This document shows, in pieces, positions 26,164 to 33,779 of a stretch of 53,341 bases of DNA (the stretch's first letter is position 1; each line of letters opens with the position of its first letter). The notes beneath the pieces are model-generated. The model was not told where the DNA came from. It worked only from the letters and a program-made list of their open reading frames with translations, and made no database searches. Source of the DNA: Rhizobium sp. CG5 (GTDB taxonomy: Bacteria > Pseudomonadota > Alphaproteobacteria > Rhizobiales > Rhizobiaceae); NCBI RefSeq assembly GCF_023701945.1, contig NZ_JABAEF010000030.1:1-53341 (forward strand). The letters are read 5' to 3'. The translations under genes and the position numbers were made by a program.

Positions 26164-27906
26164 ATGGAACGGCAATCGATACGCACCCTCGGGTGCGATG
26201 TACTGGTCATCGGTTCGGGCGCGGCAGGACTGGCCACCGCGGTGACTGCGGGGCATTTCGGCCTCAAGGTCGTGGTGGCAGAAAAGGAAGCGGTGTTCGG
26301 CGGCACCTCGGCCTGGTCGGGCGGCTGGCTGTGGATCCCGCGCAATCCGCTGGCGCGGGCGGCAGGGATCGAAGAGACCCCCGAAGGGCCGATGGAATAT
26401 CTGCGCAGCGAGCTCGGAAACCGCGCCTCCGACCCTCGTCTTTCCACCTTTCTCCGCAACGGACCGGAGATGGTTTCCTTCTTCGCCGAGCACACCGCCG
26501 TCCGCTGGATCGACGGCAATCGCGTGCCGGATTTCCATGAGACGCCCGGCGCGACGAAGGGCGGCCGCTCGGTTTCGGCCCTGCCTTACGACGGGCGCGG
26601 ACTGGGCGAATGGGTGAAGAAGCTGCGGCCGCCGCTCGATGTCGCGAGCCCCTTCGGCATGGGGATCGCGAGCGGCGCGGACATGGCGCATTTCTTCAAC
26701 GCTTCGCGAAAGCCGGGCTCGGCCTTGCACGCGGTTAATCGCCTCGCCCGACATTTCCGCGACCTCGTGGTCCATCACCGGGGCATGCATCTCGTCAACG
26801 GCAACGCGCTCGTCGCCCGGCTGATGCGTTCGGCGCTCGATCTCTCCGTCACCCTGATCGACAGCGCCCCCGCGATCGAACTCATCCGCGACGGCGACCG
26901 CGTCACCGGTGCGCGCCTTGCCACGCCCGGCGGAGACACGGTGGTGCAGGCTGCGCGCGGCGTGGTGCTGGCAACCGGCGGCTTTCCGCACGATCCCGCC
27001 CGGCTCGATGCGCTGGCCACCCAGGCAGGTGGAGGGCAGGGGCATTTTTCCGCCGCCCCCCGCAGCAATACGGGGGATGGCTTGCGGCTTGGGGAAGAGG
27101 CCGGCGGCGCGGTGGCGGACGATCTCGCCTCGTCCGTGGCGCTCGCTCCGGTCTCGGTGGTGCCGCGCCCGGATGGAATGGCCGCGCATTTCCCCCATCT
27201 CGTGGAACGTGCCAAGCCCGGCATCATTGCGGTGACCCCGGAGGGTCGGCGCTTCGTCAACGAGGCGGACAGCTATCACGACTTCATGAAGGCCCTGATC
27301 GCGGCGACGCCCTCGGGGCGTCTGCCGGTCACCTGGCTGATCGCGGACCACATGGCGCAGCGCCGCTGGGGCCTCGGCTGGGCGAACCCCTTCCCCTTCC
27401 CCGCCGGCCCCGCGATCCGTTCCGGCTATCTCAAGACCGGACGAACGCTTGGCGAACTTGCCCGCGCCTGCGGCATCGACGGACAGGCTCTCGAAGAGAC
27501 CGTCCACACCTTCAACGGCTACGCGGCGCGTGGCGAAGACCCGGATTTCCATCGCGGCCGCTCGGTCTACAATCGGGTGCAGGGCGATGCTGCGCACCGC
27601 CCCAATCCGTCGCTTGCACCGCTCGACCGTGCACCGTTCTACGCGGTGAAGATCGTGCCCGGTTCGCTCGGTACCTTCGCAGGGCTCATCACCGATTCGG
27701 CGGCGCGGGTGCTCGATTGCGCGGGCAGGCCCGTGCCCGGCCTGTTTGCCGTCGGCAACGACATGTCCTCGGTCATGGGCGGAAACTATCCATCCGGCGG
27801 CATCACGCTCGGTCCGGGTATGACCTTCGGATACATCGCCGGCCGCATTCTGGCCGGCCAGCCCGTCGAGGGCATCGAAACGACTTCAAAGGAGGAAACG
27901 GCATGA
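26164..27906 (+). CDS. KstD-like FAD-dependent dehydrogenase (3)
   Basis: A 580-residue flavoprotein closely similar to the one at 12466 (GCDVLVIGSGAAGLATA; EKEAVFGGTSAWSGGWLWIP). The C-terminal substrate segment reads NYPSGGITLGPGMTFG, which keeps the ketone-site Tyr and the Gly four residues later. It has no signal peptide. Its stop overlaps the ATG of the following NIPSNAP gene, and a 59-bp gap separates it from iclR. Three such paralogues in 16 kb suggest successive desaturations or different substrates. Confidence 0.85.
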   Translation: MERQSIRTLGCDVLVIGSGAAGLATAVTAGHFGLKVVVAEKEAVFGGTSAWSGGWLWIPRNPLARAAGIEETPEGPMEYLRSELGNRASDPRLSTFLRNGPEMVSFFAEHTAVRWIDGNRVPDFHETPGATKGGRSVSALPYDGRGLGEWVKKLRPPLDVASPFGMGIASGADMAHFFNASRKPGSALHAVNRLARHFRDLVVHHRGMHLVNGNALVARLMRSALDLSVTLIDSAPAIELIRDGDRVTGARLATPGGDTVVQAARGVVLATGGFPHDPARLDALATQAGGGQGHFSAAPRSNTGDGLRLGEEAGGAVADDLASSVALAPVSVVPRPDGMAAHFPHLVERAKPGIIAVTPEGRRFVNEADSYHDFMKALIAATPSGRLPVTWLIADHMAQRRWGLGWANPFPFPAGPAIRSGYLKTGRTLGELARACGIDGQALEETVHTFNGYAARGEDPDFHRGRSVYNRVQGDAAHRPNPSLAPLDRAPFYAVKIVPGSLGTFAGLITDSAARVLDCAGRPVPGLFAVGNDMSSVMGGNYPSGGITLGPGMTFGYIAGRILAGQPVEGIETTSKEETA

Positions 27907-28514
27907 ACCTTTATGAACTTGCAACACTCGACACGGTAATTTTCGGCGCCGGCAAGGCAGCACCAGCCATCGAGGCCTGGGTGAAGGAAGGCAAGGGGCG
28001 TCTCAGCGGTGCCTGGGGCACCGATATCGGCACTTTGAACCGCGTGTTCGTGCTGCGCGCCTTCGATAGCCTCGAGGATCTCTATACCGAGCGCGAACGT
28101 GCGCTGCGCAGCGACAATCCCTTCGGCTGCGTCGAGCATCTCGTCTCGCTCGACATGCAGAGCTATCGCGCACTGGATTTCCTCCCGTCGGTCGAATCGG
28201 GCGCCTATGGCCCGATCTATGAATTCCGCACCTACCGGACGAAGATCAACGGCATCGTGCCGACCATGGGCAAGTGGGCCGACGTCGTGCCGGAGCGCGA
28301 GGCCTATTCCAGGCTGACGGTCGCCATGTACGGCCTCGACGGAGAGCCGCGCCTGACACAGATCTGGCCCTATGAAAGCCTAGCCGCCCGTTCGGAGGCA
28401 CGCGCAAAATCCGTCGCCGACGGCAAATGGCCGCCGAAGGGCGGGCCGGACTGGCTGACGCCCGACATGACCAGCCAGATCGCCCTGCCGCTTTCCTTCT
28501 CGCCGCTGAAATGA
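27903..28514 (+). CDS. NIPSNAP family protein (2)
   Basis: A 203-residue protein with two NIPSNAP repeats. The first is LYELATLDTVIFGAGKAAPA and the second is PIYEFRTYRTKINGIVP. Trp residues (WGTDIGTLNRVFVLRAF) typical of the fold are present. The start overlaps the flavoprotein 3 stop, and its own stop overlaps the start of the TIM-barrel gene. This pairing mirrors NIPSNAP 1 next to flavoprotein 1, suggesting a functional link between the two families. Confidence 0.85.
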   Translation: MNLYELATLDTVIFGAGKAAPAIEAWVKEGKGRLSGAWGTDIGTLNRVFVLRAFDSLEDLYTERERALRSDNPFGCVEHLVSLDMQSYRALDFLPSVESGAYGPIYEFRTYRTKINGIVPTMGKWADVVPEREAYSRLTVAMYGLDGEPRLTQIWPYESLAARSEARAKSVADGKWPPKGGPDWLTPDMTSQIALPLSFSPLK

Positions 28515-29335
28515 CCATGCACGCGCTGTCTCTCGCATTTCTCACGACCTTCGAGGTCGGTCCCGTCGAAGCCGTGCGCATCGCGGCGAAAGCCGGCTAC
28601 CAGATGGTCGGCCTGCGCATCCTGCCCGCCGCAGCAAGCGGTGAGCCGGCCTATCCGCTGCTGACCGACAGACAGGTGCTGAGGGAGGTGCGCTCGGCGC
28701 TTGCCGATACCGGCGTCTCCGTCGGCGATGTCGAGATCATCCGCCTCAAGGCCGAAAACGACTGGGATCTCTTCGCCCGCTTCTGCGAACGCTGCGAAGC
28801 GCTCGACGCCCGGCATGTGCTGGTCGCCGGCGACGATACCGACCGGGCACGGCTCACCGAAAGCTTCGCCCGCTTCTGTGCGCTTGCCGGCCGTCACCGC
28901 CTGACCGCCGATCTGGAGTTCATGCCGTGGACCGCCGTTCCGGACCTGAAAACGGCACTTTCCGTCGTCGAGGCGGCAGGCCATGCAAATGGCGGCGTGC
29001 TGGTCGATGCCCTGCACTACGACCGGTCCGCCACCACGCTCGAGGAAATCGCGGCGCTGCCGCGCAGCCGGGTCAACTATGTCCAGTTCTGCGATGGGGC
29101 CCTGCCCTACGATCCGAGCGACGAGGGATTGATCCGCATCGCTCGGGGCGAGCGGCTGTTTCCCGGAGAGGGCGGCATCGATCTCGTCGGCCTTGCCCGC
29201 GCCATCCCTGCGGACGTGACCATCAGCGTCGAAATCCCGCATCGGGCGCTCGCCGAAAAGGTCGATGCGCTCGGCCGGGCAGAAATGGCCATTGCCGCGA
29301 CGCGGGCCATGTTGAGGGCGGCAGGCCCTATATGA
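28511..29335 (+). CDS. TIM-barrel isomerase/dehydratase (AP endonuclease 2 family)
   Basis: A 274-residue xylose-isomerase-like TIM barrel. Candidate metal ligands are Glu in LEFMPW, Asp and His in VDALHYD, and Glu in VEIPHR. The family includes inosose and 3-dehydroshikimate dehydratases and sugar isomerases. With an AroE-like gene in the same cluster, a dehydroshikimate-dehydratase-like (aromatising) role is possible but unproved. The ATG at 28511 overlaps the previous stop; it is the last gene of the operon. Confidence 0.82.
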   Translation: MTMHALSLAFLTTFEVGPVEAVRIAAKAGYQMVGLRILPAAASGEPAYPLLTDRQVLREVRSALADTGVSVGDVEIIRLKAENDWDLFARFCERCEALDARHVLVAGDDTDRARLTESFARFCALAGRHRLTADLEFMPWTAVPDLKTALSVVEAAGHANGGVLVDALHYDRSATTLEEIAALPRSRVNYVQFCDGALPYDPSDEGLIRIARGERLFPGEGGIDLVGLARAIPADVTISVEIPHRALAEKVDALGRAEMAIAATRAMLRAAGPI

Positions 29336-29677
29336 TCGTCCGCGTCCGGCCGTTATCGCACGGCTGAGCTACGCTGATGCAGGGGACGTCCATCCCACCA
29401 CGTCATGAGGTTTTGAGTCCGGAGTCGGCCACGCATTAAGCCCACGAACGGTGAACCCAAAGACGGTAGAGATTTTTTTGGCAGCGATTCAAGGGCGATC
29501 CGCAGGATGCAGCACGAAACACACCTGCCTTTGTGCACGCTGTTCTGCGCTCGAATGCGATCACTTCGGCAAGAGGCTTTACATCATTCTGAAAATTTAT
29601 GCAGGCTGCACTTGTAGATTAGAAATTGCGGGACCTGTTAATACGAGTGAGACACGTCGAGAGGGCAATCGCAGGGC

Positions 29678-29985
29678 AGCGAAATCCACCTCCGAAACTA
29701 CGCCATTACCGCCGTTTGTATCCGTCATTCCCACTCCAATATTTTTCTCGCCTTAAGAGATTGATTTTCCTAATGAAAAGTTTCTTTGCGGCTCCCAGAC
29801 CGTTACACGAGCCGTCAAAAAGTTAGTCTCTTGATTTTGCTAGGTTTTTAGGAGCCTCGGGACAGAAAAATTTCTTTGAACTATCGGCATCTATCGACCG
29901 ATTAGCAGCGAGGCATTGATGGCAAAGGTCGAATCTAGAAGTACCGTCATAATCGGCAAAATCAATATACCCACTTCGATCCTGG
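29678..29985. repeat. element-end repeat, copy 2
   Basis: Aligns with copy 1 across the whole length: AGCGAAATCCACCTCC on the left, then the att core, CCGTCAAAAAGTTAG then TTGATTTTGC, ACAGAAAAATTTC, CTATCGGCATCTATCGACCG, AAGGTCGAATCTA and GAAGTACCGTCA. Divergence is moderate, so the copies did not arise recently. The interval 29336-30302 has no convincing gene besides this repeat and the upstream region of the oxidase gene. Confidence 0.75.
29709..29736 (-). other. attachment site 2 (guaA 3'-end type, diverged)
   Basis: On the minus strand GAGTGGGAATGA still reads Glu-Trp-Glu-stop after Ile-Leu codons, so the guaA reading is kept despite synonymous change (GAA for GAG). It is three bases shorter than sites 1 and 3 between GCCGTTT and CCGTCA. 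It may be an old attL or attR inside a composite element bounded by the two identical cores. Confidence 0.6.
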
Positions 29986-30302
29986 ATCGCTGGGATACCG
30001 GACTGGGATGGGGCAAAGTTAGAATACAGTAAGCGGGGCACCACCTTCATCGCCGTTTCTGACGAAAGGATCGAGCGAGGCAGGCCGATGTTCGCTTTGT
30101 GGTCTTCTATCGGATCCATGTCCGACAAAGCCCTTCCGACGAAAGCCGGCAGTTCCCTTACGGCCAAGTCTTCGGGCGCGGACAGTCAAGCCGGCCGCTT
30201 TTTCCGGTTCTATCCTTTCGGACGGTATGAACCGGCGTGAAAGCGCGAGAGACGCTGTGCCGCCATATCGATTGCTCCAATCCACCAGACAAGGGAACGT
30301 CA

Positions 30303-31556
30303 ATGAGTATCAATTTCGCCTTGAACGCAGACCAGATCGCACTTCGCGACGGTGCGCGTACGTTTGCCAATACCGTGTTGAAGGATGTCCGCAAGACGAT
30401 TGCGCAGTATGCGAGACCCGACGAACGCTTCTATGCCATCAAGCCGTTTTTCGACCAGGCCGTTGCGGCGGGTTTCGTGAAGACCCTGCTGCCCGAGGTC
30501 GCCGGCGGCTCGAATATCGCCACGCTGGATTTCGCGCTGGCGGCCGAAGAACTGACGACTGTCGATGTCAATATTCCAAGCGCCCTGTTCGGCACCGGCC
30601 TGTGCGTCAAGCCGGTCGCGATGTTTGGAACCGAGGAGCAGCAAAAGCGCCTTCTGACCGATTTCGCCGAGGATGGCACACGCCTCGGTGCGCTGGCCTT
30701 TACGGAAGTCACGGGCGGCGCAAACTTCGATTCCGCCGATCCGCGCTTCGGCGTGAAGACCGTGGCCACGCTGGAGGATGACGAATGGGTGATCAACGGC
30801 GAGAAGCACTACACAACGAACGGCACTGGCTGGGACGGCAAGAATTGCCACCTCTATGCCGTGCTGTGCCGCACCGACCTGTCCAAGAGCGCTCAGGATT
30901 CGCTTGCCGTGATCATGGTTCCCGGCAACACGCCGGGTGTGCGGGTTTCGGGCCGTCTCGACACGATCGGCCACAGGGCGACGATTTCTCCGCGGATGAC
31001 CTTCGAGAATGTGCGGGTACCAGCGAACAATATTCTCGGGAAACCGGGTGATGGTATCAAGATCATTTCCACCAATTTTGCCTGGACCGCAGCCCTGATC
31101 GGCGCGGCCTGCGTCGGCGTCATGCGCGCGGCCTACGACCATGCACTGCAGTTTGCCCGCTCGGATGCCCGTTCCGGCCCGCATCCGATCATCGACTATC
31201 CGACCGTCGGCTATCAGCTCGCCGATATGAAGATGAAGATCGAGGCCTGCCGCTACCTGACGTGGAAAGCGTGCCATCAATACGATCAGTCCAAGGGCGC
31301 CGAGCATGAACTGGCGGTGATGACGAAGGTGTTCTGCTCCGAAACCTGCGTCAACGTCGTCTACGATGCCATGCGGGTGGTCGGCGTCGACAGCTACACC
31401 GACCTGCATCCCTTGGCTGACATGATGAATGACGCCATGTGCTTCCCGCTTTACGACGGCGGCAACATGGGCGCACGCCGGCGCAATCTGCACAGTATCA
31501 TCAAGGATCCGAACTACAGTTCGCTGACGGCCCCCTACGCCACCTTCGGCGCCTGA
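30303..31556 (+). CDS. nitroalkane-oxidase-like acyl-CoA dehydrogenase family flavoprotein
   Basis: A 417-residue acyl-CoA dehydrogenase-fold protein. It resembles the fungal nitroalkane oxidase along its length: FANTVLKDVRKT, GEKHYTTNGTGWDGK, NFAWTAALIGAA, FARSDARSGPH. The C-terminal segment PLYDGGNMGARRRN places an Asp (385) seven residues before an Arg (392). The same spacing is seen for the catalytic Asp402/Arg409 of that enzyme, instead of the Glu base of true acyl-CoA dehydrogenases. The third active-site residue (Ser276) corresponds to Thr262. Predicted reaction: nitroalkane plus O2 to aldehyde or ketone, nitrite and H2O2. The start at 30303 follows AGGGAA. Confidence 0.78.
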   Translation: MSINFALNADQIALRDGARTFANTVLKDVRKTIAQYARPDERFYAIKPFFDQAVAAGFVKTLLPEVAGGSNIATLDFALAAEELTTVDVNIPSALFGTGLCVKPVAMFGTEEQQKRLLTDFAEDGTRLGALAFTEVTGGANFDSADPRFGVKTVATLEDDEWVINGEKHYTTNGTGWDGKNCHLYAVLCRTDLSKSAQDSLAVIMVPGNTPGVRVSGRLDTIGHRATISPRMTFENVRVPANNILGKPGDGIKIISTNFAWTAALIGAACVGVMRAAYDHALQFARSDARSGPHPIIDYPTVGYQLADMKMKIEACRYLTWKACHQYDQSKGAEHELAVMTKVFCSETCVNVVYDAMRVVGVDSYTDLHPLADMMNDAMCFPLYDGGNMGARRRNLHSIIKDPNYSSLTAPYATFGA

Positions 31557-31566
31557 CAATCGTCCC

Positions 31567-31594
31567 GGCATCAACCGCCTCAGGCGATGATGCC
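31567..31594. terminator. hairpin between convergent genes
   Basis: GGCATCA and TGATGCC flank an inner CGCC-TCA-GGCG stem, giving a stacked hairpin between the oxidase stop (31556) and the convergent AraC stop (31651). There is no clear T-tract, so it is a weak or Rho-assisted terminator. Confidence 0.4.
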
Positions 31595-31650
31595 TTGAAC
31601 TCGAACGGTGCGGGGCAGCGCGTCGGCGGCTCCGCTCCAGGCTTGCCTTG

Positions 31651-32586
31651 TCACGGCCGGTAGTCCCGGGGTGTGATGCCGAAGCGACGGCGAAATGCCC
31701 TGCTGAAGTGAGACATGTCGTTGAAGCCGTAGCGGAAGGCGACCTCCGATATGGTCAGGCACGTCCCCCTGCCAATTTCGAAGGCGCAGCGCTCCAGCCT
31801 TTTGTTGAGAATGATCTGGCCGAAGGTCTCGCCGCTTCCCTGCAACAACTTGTGCAGGTAGCGTGGTGAGATCCCGAAATGCGCGGCGACCTTGGCCGGC
31901 GTGATGTGCGGATCGGCGAAATGGAGCTCGATATGGCGGAGCACCGCGTGGCGCAGCGGCGACCGGAAGCTCCGCTGCTGTTCCTTTCCCGGATCCGGTG
32001 CGGAAGCCCGAAGCGACATGGCGACCAGATCGAGAATGGTCTTTGTAAGGTCGATTGCGCTGTGGCGGAAGCTTTCCGGATTGCTGGCCACGGCTGAGAG
32101 AAAATCTACAACGATCCTGCCGACGGGAGTGCCGGCGCCGGCGGTTCGCACGGCAAGGTCCTGGCCGACATGGGCATCGAACACATGCTTGGGGATCTTG
32201 AAGGAATGTTGCGTCCAGCCGTCGCTGCCATAGTCCAGGAGAAAGGGCTCGGATGAATCGACAACGGTGAAGGTGCCGGGCGAGGTGACGGCGCTCCGGC
32301 GGCCCTGGCTGGCGCTGCAACTGCCGTCCACCTGCAGATTGAGAAAGCAATAGGCATCCGTGTCGCGACCAATGTCCCTTCTGGTGCGCGCGATCGTCTG
32401 CCTCACCGAGGAAATCGTCGAAATTCCGATGTCATCGAACGGATGATCGGTGACGGCACCTTGGAAAGCCAGTTGCGGCGCCTTTTCAGGGGCTAGTGTC
32501 ACGTAGACCTTGCACAGGACATCCCTCCAGTAGCTGAAGCGCTCTGTGGCCCTGATCTCCGTCAAATCGAAAGACCTCGCGTGCAT
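31651..32586 (-). CDS. AraC family regulator (FeaR/ActR-like)
   Basis: A 311-residue regulator. The N-terminal domain has the AraC-binding-2 pattern (RFSYWRDVLCKVYVTLAPE; FLNLQVDGSCSASQGRR; DSSEPFLLDYG). The HTH region ends SEVAFRYGFNDMSHFSRAFR and GITPRDYRP. It is convergent with the oxidase gene and 110 bp downstream of the second AraC gene on the same strand. FeaR-type regulators respond to amines and aldehydes, which could fit an oxidase generating an aldehyde. Confidence 0.9.
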   Translation of the reverse strand: MHARSFDLTEIRATERFSYWRDVLCKVYVTLAPEKAPQLAFQGAVTDHPFDDIGISTISSVRQTIARTRRDIGRDTDAYCFLNLQVDGSCSASQGRRSAVTSPGTFTVVDSSEPFLLDYGSDGWTQHSFKIPKHVFDAHVGQDLAVRTAGAGTPVGRIVVDFLSAVASNPESFRHSAIDLTKTILDLVAMSLRASAPDPGKEQQRSFRSPLRHAVLRHIELHFADPHITPAKVAAHFGISPRYLHKLLQGSGETFGQIILNKRLERCAFEIGRGTCLTISEVAFRYGFNDMSHFSRAFRRRFGITPRDYRP

Positions 32587-32696
32587 GACTTCCTGTTCCG
32601 GTTACGGCTCCTGTTTCTCGGCTCCATGGCAGGCTTTTGAGAGCTGCCCGGCCCAGCCGACAGCCACGGCAAGGCCGCAAAATTCGCTGTCGGTCC

Positions 32697-33590
32697 CTAG
32701 TGGCCGCGCATCTCGCTGCGGAATGTGTGCGGCGTCATGCCTGTCGAGTTCTTGAATGCGCGGGTGAAATTGGCGTGGGATGAGAAGCCCGCGGCGATGG
32801 CGACGTCGGCGACATTCCAGTTGTCATCGAGCAGTCTCTGCTTGGCGACAGCCATGCGCTTGTCATTGACGTAGGCATGGGGGCTCTTTCCCGTTGCATG
32901 TTTGAATGCGCGGGCAAAATGGGCGACACTCATGCAGGCGACGGCGGCCAGGTCGGCGACCGAAAACTCCTCGTCGAGGTGAAATTCGATATAATCCGTC
33001 ACGCGTCTCATCCGCCGCGCGTCCAGCGCCCCCTCGCTGCTGCGCTTGCCCTGCTGGCGGGTGGAGGCCGTCGAATAAGAGCGGACAAGATGGGCGGAAA
33101 GGGAGACGGCCAGCATCTCGATCAATAGGCGGCCGGCCGCACTTTCCGTCGACATCTCCTGCAGGATCTGTCCCGCGGCAAATTCGATGAAGGGGTCCTG
33201 GTCGATGCTTTCGTACCGCAGTTCGATCGCCGCCGGATCGAGGTCGAACTCCTGCAGGATCGTCGAGGAGAAGGGCTGCCCCGGCAGGAAGAGATGAAGA
33301 CAGTCGTCCATCCGCTCCGTCACCGATATGAACTCTTCCTCAATCCCGGCCGGACAGAGCCAGATGGTGCCGCGCCGGGCGACCGTGTGCTGCCGCATGC
33401 CGCCGCCGCGTCGATCCACGATGCTGCGTCCGTGCAGGAGGATGGCGATTTCGGTTTCCCGCGGCACGAGTGAGGGCAGTTCACCCGCTTCATGGCACCA
33501 GCGCTCGGCCAGAATATTGCGCCAACCGCTTGCGTTCGAGGTCTGGGTCATCGTGCCGGTAATGTATTTGTCGACGGAATGACCGAACAT
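32697..33590 (-). CDS. AraC family regulator
   Basis: A 297-residue AraC protein with a divergent N-terminal sensor (ETEIAILLHGRSIVDRRGG) and a canonical C-terminal HTH pair (FSVADLAAVACMSVAHFARAFK; NVADVAIAAGFSSHANFTRAF). The start at 33590 (MFGHSVDK) follows GGAG seven bases upstream. It is divergent from the molybdoenzyme operon at 33780, with a 189-bp AT-rich gap that probably contains its binding site. The likely regulator of that operon. Confidence 0.9.
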   Translation of the reverse strand: MFGHSVDKYITGTMTQTSNASGWRNILAERWCHEAGELPSLVPRETEIAILLHGRSIVDRRGGGMRQHTVARRGTIWLCPAGIEEEFISVTERMDDCLHLFLPGQPFSSTILQEFDLDPAAIELRYESIDQDPFIEFAAGQILQEMSTESAAGRLLIEMLAVSLSAHLVRSYSTASTRQQGKRSSEGALDARRMRRVTDYIEFHLDEEFSVADLAAVACMSVAHFARAFKHATGKSPHAYVNDKRMAVAKQRLLDDNWNVADVAIAAGFSSHANFTRAFKNSTGMTPHTFRSEMRGH

Positions 33591-33779
33591 GGCTTCGCTC
33601 CGGTTCCATTTTGCCTGAGGTGAACAGAAGCAAATTCTGGACCAACCCGCCAAACAGCCAGTTTAGCAGGAATTGAATAGATAAACGCAGTTTTTGCTAA
33701 CGCCAAACACCGCCCACTCGCTTCACATTGCCTAAAGTTGAAGCAATGCTTTTCAGAAGGCAAACCTTGGGAGTTGAAA

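Noticed and set aside
12466..27906. Steroid catabolism cluster
   Set aside because: The flavoproteins are KstD-like, but no ring-hydroxylase, ring-cleavage or side-chain beta-oxidation genes accompany them, so steroid as substrate is not supported.
30303..31556. Ordinary acyl-CoA dehydrogenase
   Set aside because: The expected catalytic Glu region is replaced by an Asp/Arg arrangement that matches nitroalkane oxidase.
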